Positions 44,845 through 56,700 of a stretch of DNA of 64,000 nt are shown here, one piece after another. How positions within the stretch are numbered: the stretch's first letter is position 1; each line of letters opens with the position of its first letter. The position numbers and the translations under genes are program-made. The stretch comes from Armigeres subalbatus (lineage: Eukaryota > Arthropoda > Insecta > Diptera > Culicidae): NCBI RefSeq assembly GCF_024139115.2, contig NC_085140.1, forward strand, positions 332,813,953 to 332,877,952. The letters run 5' to 3'. A model generated the notes under the pieces. That model had not been told where the DNA came from, made no database searches, and saw nothing but the letters and a program-made list of their open reading frames with translations.

Positions 44845-45211
44845 TGCCTTTCTCGTATTTAGCCAAGACACCAACCTTATATGGTGAATATGGTTCGATG
44901 TATCATTTTCTTTATAACTTTTAAACGCAACGGTCGATCGTTTTAAAATTCAATCAACTAGCCTTTGCCCCCTTTCGAATGAAACTTGTTGCGAGGAAAT
45001 CGGTTAATACTATATAGTTGTCTAATGTTTTCTTAGCTTTTGTGCACACACATACACACATACATACACACGGACAGACAGACATTTGTTCAGCCCGTCG
45101 ACCTGAGTCGATTGGTATATAACACTATGAGTCTCCGAAGCTTCTATAAAAAGTTCGTTTTCGGAGTGAAATGTTAACCTTTCAGTACAACTTTGTTGCA
45201 CGAGAAAGGCA
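44845..45211 (-). mobile_element. 367-bp MITE with TGCCTTTCTCGT termini
   Basis: The left end TGCCTTTCTCGT (44845-44856) and right end ACGAGAAAGGCA (45200-45211) are exact inverse copies. The inside holds an ACACACATACAC tract and ATATAACACTATGAGTCTCC, the complement of the landmark words at 32190-32260. It is non-coding. Confidence 0.8.
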
Positions 45212-46109
45212 AAAAAAAAACAAAATGAATAAGGCAGAGGAACCTCGTGACTAATTTTGAAGCAGGAGCGGGTTGGGGTGTGTTTAGTTGTTTAATGAAG
45301 GTTTATCATATAATTCAATAGCATATCGGCGAGGAGCACAGTAGTCCGTCACAATGACAAGTTTTCAATAATCTTCATAAGAGTTAACTATTCACCGAAG
45401 ACACAGGCACACACGCTCCTCTTTATTTAGATTACTAGCAATAAATAATTATAGGAGTAAAATGATAATGGAAACTTTACTCTAACGTAATTTAGGATCA
45501 ATAATCTTTACTATTTGAACGATCAAGAAAATTAAAAACTATTTCATTCTAACGTCAGCGAGGGTGTTTACAAAGCCTTTACCCTCTCTTGTTACCACGT
45601 TGTAGTTCGTTCGTTCGGGAGGTTGCTCGTAATTTAATTCAACTTTTCCAACCCACTCTTCATTTTAGTATGCTTATTGCCGTTTTTGTGAGTGCAAAAC
45701 AGCAATATGCCTCTTTGTGTTGAGTATAATTTTAATTTCAATTTAGATGAGAGCTTGTCGAATCGTGGCTGCTGGGTGGCACAGATGATGGAAAAATAGA
45801 CTGAATAAGTCAATAAAAAAAAGATGAAGCAGGTTGTGGCAATGGAGAGAAAACAAATTTAAATAAGTTTCATTGCTATGGTATGTTAACTCCAAATGTG
45901 TAACGATACGAACATTTTTCCCACGTTCACAAATTTGAATCAATCAAACCAAAATATTGAATCAATTAAACAGTCTGATGCCACAGCTGCCTTCCGTCCA
46001 GTAAAACCATGACAGGTCTTAGTGCACCGTCCCAGTTCAGCCGTCCGTCATACTAGACGGGAGTATGACCAGGTAATTCCTTCCTGGCTACATCCGCAAA
46101 GATAACCAA
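45212..46109. other. Intergenic DNA, nothing recognised
   Basis: AT-rich to about 45960. The segment 45970-46109 is more balanced and may already belong to the degenerate ORF1 relic that follows. Confidence 0.4.
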
Positions 46110-46467
46110 AGGATCGAAGAAATGGTTAATTCAGCTGGGTTCGAGGACAACCCAAAATGGGACCCATCAGAAATGAATAAATCCAACAACAACAAAGCAA
46201 CTGTAGAGGCAAACTCCGGTTTGGTGAGATCTCCAGGTCTCTCCAGGTCAGAAGAGTGGACACCAGGAAAGCAGGTCCACGAAGGTCCCAAACAGGGTCA
46301 AAAAGCGTAAGGAGAGCAAGGGTGGGAGGCCAACCCGACCAAGAGAACCAGTGGTCAAACGGTCTCTGGCAAACGGTAGCCCTGGAAGCGAAGAAGGAGA
46401 AAGCACAACCACGCGCCCACGGAGATGGAGAAAACGGAGAAAGAGTGCTAGAAGCCGCCTTGCTGAA
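46110..46467 (+). pseudogene. ORF1 (gag-like) fragment of an R1/LOA-type element, left part
   Basis: With frame changes it reads as a strongly basic, Pro/Arg-rich stretch (KESKGGRPTRPREPVVKRSL, then RPRRWRKRRKSARSRL), the style of the region before the nucleic-acid-binding part of R1/LOA ORF1. A second part with a more diagnostic motif lies beyond the inserted copy D at 47041-47195. It is degenerate, and the assignment is mainly from that right part. Confidence 0.45.
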
Positions 46468-47039
46468 AAAAATCTTTATTTCTGTAAATTTTGAAATTAT
46501 TTCAGTTCTTCACTTATTATTTATCATCAGACTAAGGCCGGAGTGGCCTGTGCTGCACATAAAAGACTTCTCCATTCAGCTCGGTTCATGGCTGCACTTC
46601 GCCAACCACGCAGTCTGCGGAGGGTCCGCAAGTCGTCCTCCACCTGATCGATCCACCTTGCCCGCTGTGCACCTCGCCTTCTTGTTCCCGTCGGATCGTT
46701 GTCGAGAACCATTTTCACCGGATTACTGTCCGACATTCTGGCTACGTGCCCGGCCCACCGCAGTCTTCCGATTTTCGTGGTGTGAACGATGGATGGTTCT
46801 CCCAACAGCTGATGCAACTCGTGGTTCATTCGTCTCCTCCACGTACCGTCTGCAACCCACCATAGATGGTACGCAACACTTTTCTTTCGAAAACTCCCAG
46901 TGTCCGTAGAGAACTACCGGTCTTATAAGCGTTTTGTAGATAGTCAGTTTGGTACGGCGGCGAACTCTATTCGATCGGAGCGTCTTGCGGAGTCCAAAGT
47001 ACGTACGATTTCCAGCCACTATGCGTCTCCGAATTTCTC
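46468..47039 (-). mobile_element. EN-RT copy D, 3' end fragment
   Basis: The minus-strand copy runs from GRRIVAGNRTYFGLRKTLRS-like codons (47039) to the element's 3' end near 46525, and includes MNHELHQLLGEPSIVHTTKI, RLRWAGHVARMSD, RRGAQRARWIDQVEDDLRTL and the terminal QATPALV. It is 5'-truncated and carries a small deletion near 46900. It preserves the C-terminal junction that is interrupted in copy B. Confidence 0.9.
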
Positions 47040-47040
47040 A

Positions 47041-47195
47041 GACAGGCGGCACCTCATATGAAGCTTAGTTAGTTAGTCCAGAAGGTCCCGGGTGAGGAAG
47101 CAAAAGTGAGGGCTCTACACGATGAGGTGACCCTCCAATGCTAGCAACTAGACGAAGTCACGACAGCGGAAGAGATTACAGATCACAGGATACTT
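47041..47195 (+). pseudogene. ORF1 fragment of an R1/LOA-type element, right part
   Basis: It encodes VPGEEAKVRALHDEVTLQC, a stop, then QLDEVTTAEEITD. The pattern VRALxxEVTLQCxxLDEVTTxEEI is characteristic of the region before the zinc knuckles in R1/LOA ORF1 proteins. It continues the relic at 46110-46467, split by copy D. Confidence 0.6.
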
Positions 47196-47594
47196 ATACT
47201 TAGTGACAAAAAAGTAATTTTTTCTATACAGTATTTGGAATTAGTATTTTGGTCATAACTTTTGAACCCAACTGGTCAATTTTCATTAGGAAACAATGGA
47301 ATTCCCCGTTGGTTGAGAAAAGTAAGCAAACCGGCTGAGAAAAAGTGCATAAAAAGTGAGTGAGTTTTTTTGCTCACATACATACACAGAAACACCCATA
47401 CACACATACAGACAGACATCACCTCATTTCGTCGAGCTCAGTGGATTGGTATATGGATCTGCAGGCCTTCTAAAGTTCGTTTTTGGAGTAAACATGAAGA
47501 CTTTTGTGTAAATTTATTGGAGTGATTTTTCTTTATTATTATTTCATCACTGACATAATAGTCTTTCGGTACACATTGGTGTACAAGAAAGGCA
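47196..47594 (-). mobile_element. TGCCTTTCT-family repeat, diverged copy
   Basis: It contains ATACACACATACAGACAGAC, CACCTCATTTCGTCGAGCTC and ends with ACAAGAAAGGCA (47583-47594), the complement of the 32124 element's start. The left boundary is not clear. Confidence 0.65.
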
Positions 47595-47599
47595 AAAAA

Positions 47600-48190
47600 T
47601 TCCTATGAATATTTTTAAATCATCTCGTTTAAACTCCAGAGATTTTTTGAAAATACCAATGATTTCCTTGAAAATTCCAAATAATTTCTCGTTAAAATTT
47701 CGATAAGCCTTCCGTAAAAACTATAAAGAATTTCCAGTGAAAATTACGAAAAATTTCACGTTTAAATCTAATTTTTTTTTTCAATTCCAAAAATACTTCC
47801 GTTGAAATCATGTGTAAATTTTCGTAAAATGTCGAATTTCTTGTAGAAACCCTAAAAAATTTCCTATGGAATTTTCGTGGAATTTTCCGATGAAATTCCC
47901 AAGGATTATCCGCTGAAATCCAAAAGATGTCTCGTTGAAAACAATTTTTTGAACGAGGAAGGATCATTTATCCAAAAGTGAAGGGCAAAATGTATTTGGC
48001 CGAACAAACCATTAGGCCGAAATTCATTTGCCTGAAAATGTCGTTTGGCCATGTAATGTCGATTTGCCGAACAGGCCATTTGACCGAAAAAGTTGGCCGT
48101 TTGGCTAAAAGGCAAAAACGGGTCGACATTTTTTACCTGTTCAGCAAATTATATTTTCGATCAAATGGCCATTTCGGCGATCCTGCCAGT
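47600..48190. repeat. Low-complexity GAAAATTTC region and TTGGCCGAA minisatellite
   Basis: From 47600 to 47960 there are decayed AAATTTC/GGAAATT words. From 47975 to 48190, irregular units of about 20 bp use TTTGGCCGAA, AGGCCATT and GCCGAACA. Confidence 0.7.
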
Positions 48191-48539
48191 CTGTTATTTG
48201 ATTCCTATCGCTGATTTCATAACGTGCAGGGTTTGTACTTTTCGTTTCGATGAGACGAAAACAAGCGATTTTCGGGCCGAAGGAGAATCTTTTTTCTAAG
48301 TCTGTGGGGAGAAACATCTTTCACTTGCTACTTTTTTCTCTAGAACAAACTGGAAAGATAAACGAAAATCACGCCTGCTTGATGAAATTCTTTTTTCGTT
48401 TCATCATTCTTACGCCTCACTCATTTTTCGCGAAAATTTTAGCGCGCATTGATAAAAAAAATTTGACCACAACGGGAATCGAACGCAGAACACCAACAAT
48501 AATGGCACTGGGTTGCGGTAGCAACACCACCACACTGAC

Positions 48540-49135
48540 TGCTCGGAAGCCTCCTTTCAATAGGCTCGGAAGCCTACTTTCAAGAGGCTGGGAAGCCAAC
48601 TTTCAAAACGCTGGGAAGCCTACTTTCAAGAGGCTCTTTTCAAGTGGTTAGAGGCCCGAAAGCCTCATTTCAAAAGGCCCGGAAGCCTCCTTTCAAGGGA
48701 CCCGGAAGCCACTTTTCAAGGGGCCCGGAAGCCTCCTTTCAGGGGGTCCGGCAGCCTCCTTTCAAGAGGCCCTGAAGCCTCCTTTCAAAAGGCCCGGAAG
48801 CCTCCTTTTAAGAGGCCCGGAATCCTCCTTTCAAGACGCCCGGAAGCCTCCTTTCAAAAGGCCCGGAAGCATCTTTTCAAAAGGCCCGGAAGCTTCCTTT
48901 CAAAAGGCGCGGAAGCCTCCTTTAAGAGGCTCAAAAGCCTCCTTTCAAGGGGCCCAAAAGCCTCATTTCAAGAGGCCCTGAAGCCTCATTTCAAGAGACC
49001 CTGAAGCCTCCTTTCAAGAAGCCCGAAAGCCTCCTTTCGAGAGGCCCGAAAGCCTCCTTTCGAGAGGCCCGAAAGTCCCATTCAAGAGGCCCGAAAGCCT
49101 CATTTTAAGAGGCCCGGAAGCCTGCTATCAAGAGG
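48540..49135 (+). repeat. Minisatellite of GGAAGCCTCCTTTCAAGAGG units, left block
   Basis: About 27 units of 21-23 bp with the consensus GGAAGCCTCCTTTCAAGAGGCCC. The block is interrupted at 49136 by the multi-unit insertion and resumes at 51730. Confidence 0.9.
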
Positions 49136-51729
49136 GAAAGTTTTTTGATCACCGTACATGACTCAATCATTATTGATTTTATTGGCATTTATCGGTGAGT
49201 ACAACATCTAAAGCTCAAAGTAAGAGGGAGCGCAACAATGAAGAACAGTATGGATAGGTGTCACAAGCGAGCGACGAGTATGAAGCGAACAGAAATTGAA
49301 ATTTTAGTAGAGGGCCAGTTGTGAGAAAAGCATTGTTGAAATCGCTGTTATTCTGCCTAACGTCCACCCAGGAACGGCTTGGGTAGTAGCATGGTGACTA
49401 CTCTTACCAAGACAGGCAAAATAACAGCGATTTCAACCTACTATTATGCTATTCGGCGCATGAGAACAGTTCTAGCGATCGGTGGCTTGTTCGGAGATTC
49501 ATACGAAAGTCGCGCTACTTTGCTTCACGCCTCATCCCGCAGCTCTTACTTTGCCCAAGATGATCTTATTTGAACCGCATTTCAATTTTTTTTTGCCATT
49601 CCTTTTTGCCAATTCGTATTCTAATTGGGAAAGTTTTTTGATCACCGTACATGACTCAATCATTATTGATTTTATTGGCATTTATCGGTGAGTACAACAT
49701 CTAAAGCTCAAAGTAAGAGGGAGCGCAACAATGAAGAACAGTATGGATAGGTGTCACAAGCGAGCGACGAGTATGAAGCGAACAGAAATTGAAATTTTAG
49801 TAGAGGGCCAGTTGTGAGAAAAGCATTGTTGAAATCGCTGTTATTCTGCCTAACGTCCACCCAGGAACGGCTTGGGTAGTAGCATGGTGACTACTCTTAC
49901 CAAGACAGGCAAAATAACAGCGATTTCAACCTACTATTATGCTATTCGGCGCATGAGAACAGTTCTAGCGATCGGTGGCTTGTTCGGAGATTCATACGAA
50001 AGTCGCGCTACTTTGCTTCACGCCTCATCCCGCAGCTCTTACTTTGCCCAAGATGATCTTATTTGAACCGCATTTCAGTTTTGCTATTCCTTTTGCCAAT
50101 TGTTTTCTAATTGGGAAAGTTTTTTGATCACCGTACATGACTCAATCATTATTGATTTTATTGGCATTTATCGGTGAGTACAACATCTAAAGCTCAAAGT
50201 AAGAGGGAGCGCAACAATGAAGAACAGTATGGATAGGTGTCACAAGCGAGCGACGAGTATGAAGCGAACAGAAATTGAAATTTTAGTAGAGGGCCAGTTG
50301 TGAGAAAAGCATTGTTGAAATCGCTGTTATTCTGCCTAACGTCCACCCAGGAACGGCTTGGGTAGTAGCATGGTGACTACTCTTACCAAGACAGGCAAAA
50401 TAACAGCGATTTCAACCTACTATTATGCTATTCGGCGCATGAGAACAGTTCTAGCGATCGGTGGCTTGTTCAGAGATTCATACGAAAGTCGCGATACTTT
50501 GCTTCACGCCTCATTCCGCAGCTCCTACTTTGCCCAAGATGATCTTATTCGAACCGCATTTCAATTTTGCCATTCCTTTTGCCAATTCGTATTCTAATTG
50601 GGAAAGTTTTTGATCACCGTACATGACTCAATCATTATTGATTTTATTGGCATTTATCGGTGAGTACAACATCTAAAGCTCAAAGTAAGAGGGAGCGCAA
50701 CAATGAAGAACAGTATGGATAGGTGTCACAAGCGAGCGACGAGTATGAAGCGAACAGAAATTGAAATTTTAGTAGAGGGCCAGTTGTGAGAAAAGCATTG
50801 TTGAAAAAAGGAATGGCAAAAATTGAAATGCGGTTCAAATAAGATCATCTTGGGCAAAGTAAGAGCTGCGGGATGAGGCGTGAAGCAAAGTAGCGCGACT
50901 TTCGTATGAATCTCCGAACAAGCCACCGATCGCTAGAACTGTTCTCATGCGCCGAATAGCATAATAGTAGGTTGAAATCGCTGTTATTTTGCCTGTCTTG
51001 GTAAGAGTAGTCACCATGCTACTACCCAAGCCGTTCCTGGGTGGACGTTAGGCAGAATAACAGCGATTTCAACAATGCTTTTCTCACAACTGGCCCTCTA
51101 CTAAAATTTCAATTTCTGTTCGCTTCATACTCGTCGCTCGCTTGTGACACCTATCCATACTGTTCTTCATTGTTGCGCTCCTCTTACTTTGAGCTTTAGA
51201 TGTTGTACTCACCGATAAATGCCAATAAAATCAATAATGATTGAGTCATGTACGGTGATCAAAAACTTTCCCAATTAGAATACGAATTGGCAAAAAGGAA
51301 TGGCAAAAATTGAAATGCGGTTCGAATAAGATCATCTTGGGCAAAGTAAGAGCTGCGGGATGAGGCGTGAAGCAAAAGTAGCGCGACTTTCGTATGAATC
51401 TCCGAACAAGCCACCGATCGCTAGAACTGTTCTCATGCGCCGAATAGCATAATAGTAGGTTGAAATCGCTGTTATTTTGCCTGTCTTGGTAAGAGTAGTC
51501 ACCATGCTACTACCCAAGCCGTTCCTGGGTGGACGTTAGGCAGAATAACAGCGATTTCAACAATGCTTTTCTCACAACTGGCCCTCTACTAAAATTTCAA
51601 TTTCTGTTCGCTTCATACTCGTCGCTCGCTTGTGACACCTATCCATACTGTTCTTCATTGTTGCGCTCCCTCTTACTTTGAGCTTTAGATGTTGTACTCA
51701 CCGATAAATGCCAATAAAATCAATAATGA
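49136..51729. mobile_element. 2.6-kb block of near-identical 0.49-kb units in direct and inverted order
   Basis: Forward units occupy 49134-49626, 49627-50112 and 50113-50599, plus a partial one from 50600 to about 50805. Inverted units then occupy about 50806-51272 and 51273-51729. Each unit begins GGGAAAGTTTTTTGATCACC. Differences are few (for example GATACTTT and GCAGCTCCTAC in the third, and GGTTCGAATAAG in the sixth). The 14-bp CTGCTATCAAGAGG stands at both ends (49122-49135 and 51730-51743). No transposase or RT frame is present. The roughly 60-codon frame repeated in each unit overlaps a hairpin and is broken by an extra A in the last unit. Confidence 0.85.
49348..49443 (+). other. Long hairpin inside each 0.49-kb unit
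   Basis: TTGAAATCGCTGTTATT, one mismatch, then TGCCT pairs with AGGCAAAATAACAGCG and ATTTCAAC about 55 nt further on. A second stem (CTTGG with CCAAG) lies within the loop. The same hairpin occurs in forward units two and three and in both inverted units. Confidence 0.7.
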
Positions 51730-51965
51730 CTGCTATCAAGAGGCCCAGAAGCCTCCATTCAAGAGGCCTGGAAACCTTCTTTCGAGATGCTCGGAAGCCT
51801 ACTTTCGAGAAGCTCGGCAGCTTCTCTTCAAAGGGCTCGGCATTTATCTTTTTAGAGGCTTAGAAGCCAACGTTCAAGAGGCTCAGAGGCGTCCTTTCAT
51901 GATGCCTAGAAGCCTCATTTTAATTGGCTCGAAAGCCGCCTTTCAAGAGGTTCGGGAGCATCTCG
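51730..51965 (+). repeat. Minisatellite of GGAAGCCTCCTTTCAAGAGG units, right block
   Basis: It continues the 48540-49135 array after the insertion, with more decayed units (AGAAGCCTCCATTCAAGAGG, CGGAAGCCTACTTTCGAGA). Confidence 0.8.
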
Positions 51966-52139
51966 CGAAGGGGTACCTCTCGATAAAAAGGGTGAGAACC
52001 GCTGGTATATAGCATTATGGAACTCCAGGCCTTCTATCAGGTCATATGTTCTCTTCCTAGACAGGACTGATGCATGCTTTAAAATAAAGAATCAAAGAGA
52101 GGAAAAATGCATGATTTTTGAAAAGGATTCATTTTGAAA

Positions 52140-53345
52140 AATGGATTATATTTTCGCTTGCCTTAAACGTAGCAAATGCATCCTTTCAAAGAAGGGATCA
52201 TATCTCCCCTTGCATCGAACCAAGCAAATATTTGAATTAAAAGAAGGAGTCATAGCTTCTCTGGCTTCTGCTGGGCGAATGCTTCCTTCGAAAGAAGGGA
52301 TCATTACTTCCCTTTCCTTAAACCGAACAAATGCTCAAACTGAAAGAATGAGCCACATTGTCTCTCTCCGTCTGCCGGGCAAATGCATCCTTTGCAAAAA
52401 CGAATCATATCATATCTTCATTTGTCTTTGACCAAGCAAATGCCTGAATTGGAAAAAGGACCCATATCCTCTCTTGCCTTCTGCCTGGCAAAAGCATCCT
52501 TTTAAAAAAGGGATCATATATTCCTTTGCATTAAGCCGAGAAACTGCCTGGAATGAACAAAGGAACCATATCATCTTTTACCTTCTGCCAGGTAAATGCA
52601 GGAATCTCATCTTCCCTTACCTCTAATCGAGTAAGTTCTTGATTTGAAAGAAGGAACTCTATCATCTTCTGCCTTGCCATCCTTTGAAAGAAGGGATCTT
52701 ATCGTACCTCGGCTTAAACCGAGAAAATTCCTGAATGAGATGAAGGTACCACCATATCGTCTGGGGGGCAAATGTATCCTTTGAAAGAAGGAGCCATATC
52801 TTCTCTTGTCGTCATCGATAAGATGCATCCTTTGAAAGAAGAGATCATATTTTACCTTGACTTTAACCGAGTTAATGCCTAAGGTCAAAGCATGAATCAT
52901 ATAGTCTTTTGCCTGCTGACGGGCAAATGCATTTTTAGAAACAATGGATCATATCTTCACTTTCTTTAAACTGAGCAAATGTCTGAATTAAGGGAACCAT
53001 GTCGTATTTTGCCTTCTGATGGTCAAATGCATTCTTGGATAGGGGGATGATATCTTCCCTTGCCTTAAACCGAGGAATTGCCTTAATTGAACAAATAAAT
53101 CCTATCCTCTCTTACCTTCTGCCGGACAAATGCATCCAGTGAAAGAAGGAATGATATCTTCCCTTTCCTAGAACTGAATAAATGAATACATTGAGAATAA
53201 AAACCAAACATATTCTCCCTTGTGTTATGCCACGCAAATGCTTTATTTGAAAAAAAGGAATTGTATCTTCTTTTGTCGTATGCCGGAACAATTCAATCAT
53301 TGAAGAAGGAAGTTTATACTTCTTAGACTTATGCACGCGAATGCA
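52140..53345 (+). repeat. Degenerate tandem array, unit about 110 bp
   Basis: Landmarks GCAAATGCATCCTTT, AAAGAAGGGATCATATCTTC, TTAAACCGAGCAAATGCCTG and CCTTCTGCCGGGCAAATGC recur at about 52169, 52279, 52379 and 52489. Each unit is made of two related halves of about 55 bp. Roughly eleven copies, well diverged. Confidence 0.8.
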
Positions 53346-53589
53346 CTCCAGCAGAGTAAAATGTCGTTAATAAAAACAAACAAACAAACAGCCAAAGTGT
53401 GCTTTTACAGAGATGATTATATCTCCTGCAGAAAAACTAATTAAATAGTTTTTGCTCTTGAGCACTTATAAATTTGATATTCCAGTTTCCGTCTTTTGTA
53501 GCTTGTCTTAGTCAATGAGATGAGTGTATTACTTCTGTTTGAAGTTAAATACATTGCACAAATTATTTTGGAATACACACAACTTATTC

Positions 53590-53710
53590 TTGATCAACCT
53601 TTTGTCTCTTTCGGCCTTTTGTCCCTTTCGACCTTTTGTCCCTTTCGACTTTTTTGTCCCTTTTGACCTTTTGTCCTTTTGGACTTTTCGTCCTTTGTCG
53701 AAAGGAACAG
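53590..53710 (-). repeat. Short GGACAAAAGGTCGAAAGG minisatellite
   Basis: Six or so units, the reverse complement of the words in the 8275-8945 array (CCTTTCGACCTTTTGTCC on the plus strand). Confidence 0.85.
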
Positions 53711-56700
53711 AAGGCCAAATGAATTATCCTGAAATTTATCTTGTAATACGCTGACATATTACCTGTTGGATTACCTGTTGGATTATCTTGGAATTTGCAA
53801 AATTAATAAAGTTGGCGGATTGCACAAATCTATTCGAAAGATCGAATCTATTATTAGCAACTGTTGAAGGTCAGCTTGTTGGTGTTCTATACACGAGGCT
53901 AACAGTTGAACTAAACGTACGGAATCAGTTATTCAGCTTATTGCTGCAATCAATAGTGTTTCTCGAGACTTCAATTTTATTAGAACGACTGGCCTCACTT
54001 CCCAAGTAAGAATTATGGTTTCATAGCGCTCTTGGAGATAGCGATTAACTCTTCAAGCAGGCTATTAAACCACAATAAATCTATCTTCAATTTGTGCGAA
54101 CTATCAACTGTTAACTTTATTGACTTTTATATAAACATTGATTAATATGAACATTGATTAATTAATGGGATTAAACCAAGATGTTTAGACAAGTTTATTT
54201 CTAAAGGAATTGTTCGGTTTCTCAAAAGAAACAAATGTTTACCTTCGTCTCGTTTAAATAACCCAAGCATTGCATCATATGCTAGAATTTTTTTTAACTT
54301 TTTTAGTGAGAGAAGAAGTGAAATGTGGGGTTTGAGTAAGACTGGTTGAAAATCTTTGTACATCAACATCCAGGTTCAGTTTTGCAGCTAATTGCACATC
54401 AAGAAAAATGTTGATTCTCTTCTCATAGCAATAGAAAACAACCATTAATGCAACCGAGTGAGTTAAATAATGAGCAGTTATTAGTTTCTTTTGCGATTGA
54501 TCCGCTTTCGCTTCCAACATTTCCGTCGAAAATTTCTGATTTTTTTAAAACTAATATCAACTTTCCCAAAGATTTAATAATTCTGAACGCTTCTATTCTA
54601 ACTTATCCTTTTAAAACATACGATTTTATACGCGAACATTGTTCAAGATCCTAGTTCCATTTGTTATTTATTTTCGCGATCTGGTTAATCTTGCTCAACC
54701 GTAACCGCACCACCATCATACTCATGATTCATCTGTAAGACAATTCAAACTGTTGAACCATTACTCACGGAACCGCAAAAAGGTATCAACGTGGGCATTA
54801 ATTGTCTCGTTTCGCGATTTCTCGTTCTATTTGCGAAACTCAGATCTCGTTCGTTCGTTCGTTCGACCTTGACGCGCCCAGCAACGCGGGAGAAACTTCT
54901 ACTCGAGCAAACAATCATCAGTGCCTAAAGTGCTTTTAAGTAGGTTCATAACACCAATCTTTTAGCCGATCTTTTGCCGTACCCGTCATCACCGCTCGGT
55001 GAGGTGCTGACCGGCTTGGTTCATTCTGGCTCTGCTGACCGAAACAAGATCGCCGCCCTATCGCGTTTATTACTTTTGAAACCTCAGACGGCAGATCGTC
55101 AGGTCGGTCCGTTGAGTGTTGGCTGAGGTCTTGAAGCGAGGATCGCGCGTCCAAGAGGTAATTATTTTAATCCATCTCTCAGCATCCGCAGGCCTCTACG
55201 TAATGTGCTGTTGGAGTAGAGTAGATTGGAGCCGCCATGCCGGGAAGCCCTGTTTCACCATTGGATGGGAGTAATCTAGATAATGCTATACCTCGATGTC
55301 AAGTTTTTTTTCTGCAACAAACTTAACATGTTGTCGCACGACCACGGATTGTTCAATTTAACCCTTTCGTAGTCAGATTTATTAGATGACTTCGTTCAAA
55401 TATTAGAGAATTATTATTCCAAAACATAAAAGTGCAAGTGGTTAACGACAGCTTTGAATGGTCTTTTGGAATGAAAAAAAATCTTTTCGCACAATGACAG
55501 CCAGTACTGCTCTAACAATATGAGAGTAATTCTTCGAGTAAGTTCAAATCAAACGAGATTAAATGATCTGAACTACAAGATGATATGAAAAGATTTAATC
55601 ATTTAGGAATTGCAAAAATTCTGCACAAGAACTACTTATCCATGTAATTATAATCATCAATACGAATTATCATTCCGGAAGGGTTAAGGCGAGTAGGATG
55701 GAAACAACTCAGCACACATCCCAGCGAATGACGACGATCACCGTTCCGATTGACAAGAACGTGGGCATTTGGAACGACGACGGTGCTGCTGGTGATGCAC
55801 AACTTGTGAATGTCGCTTGTTGTTCATCAACCGCAAAGCAGAGTCATGCAGTCGTGATTACGCTGATACATGTTCAAGACATTGATTAAACTATTCTAGC
55901 ACTAAGGCTTCGCCGGTCGCTCTACTCGTATTCGGTTTCCATCTCGCTGCCACTAGGAAATTGATCGCATCCATAACTCGGAATGTGTCACGGTAATTGT
56001 TCCACTTTCCAAGGCGACCAACATGTGACAGCTATGCTGGTCATTAGGGAGCCTATAATAACATTCATTCCACCGAAACGGATCCACCTAAATATAGTCC
56101 CAAATTAGACAACACGAACATCGAAATCAAATTGTTGAAACGCCAACCAACAACCCGTTCCAGGCAAGTTAAATATGAGCCGAGGGTAGTAAGACAGGCG
56201 CTCTTTGCCCCGGGTAACAAACGACATTTCCTTTCGACTATAAATCTATTCACGGATGCAGACGACACTCGTGCTGGTACGTATCCTCCTCAGTCATTAA
56301 AATCTACTTTCTACGGAGTGACTTCGATGGTAGGAATAATCTCAAATAAGCGCGTAGTGAAAAAAGCAACGGAGCTAAAGAGAATCTGCCAAGGAAACCT
56401 CCGGATCGGAGAACCAGTTGTAAACCGGTCCCGGTGTTGGGTTTCTTCAGAACAGCATTCACTCGTACTCAATTATCATACATATAATACTTCGACGGTA
56501 GGATATTTCATTGGAGTTTATTAGCAGCAGTTCTATTCTGCGTATTTCTTTCATTAATCTTAACATTTGAAATGCGTTTTATTTTACTTGTAGAATGATT
56601 TCATTTTAAATATTAAATAATAACCATGCTGTTTAAACGTTATTGCAAAAATGATACATATTCTAACTGATCTACTGATTGAGCAATGCAGTGCCATTAG

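Noticed and set aside
49379..50597. Repeated small frame of about 60 codons in each 0.49-kb unit as a gene family
   Set aside because: The frame opens at a non-ATG codon, overlaps the hairpin, shares its conservation with the non-coding part of the unit, and is frameshifted in the last inverted unit.
48540..51965. CRISPR-like array
   Set aside because: The units are direct minisatellite repeats without unique spacers, and the setting is eukaryotic.
54826..54960. Possible core promoter (TCAGT-like initiator near 54919 with a GGTTCA downstream word)
   Set aside because: The downstream element would be about four bases out of place, and no gene follows.
56132..56524. 130-codon plus-strand frame as a host exon
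   Set aside because: There is no recognisable family, the composition is mixed, and no clear acceptor/donor pair surrounds it.
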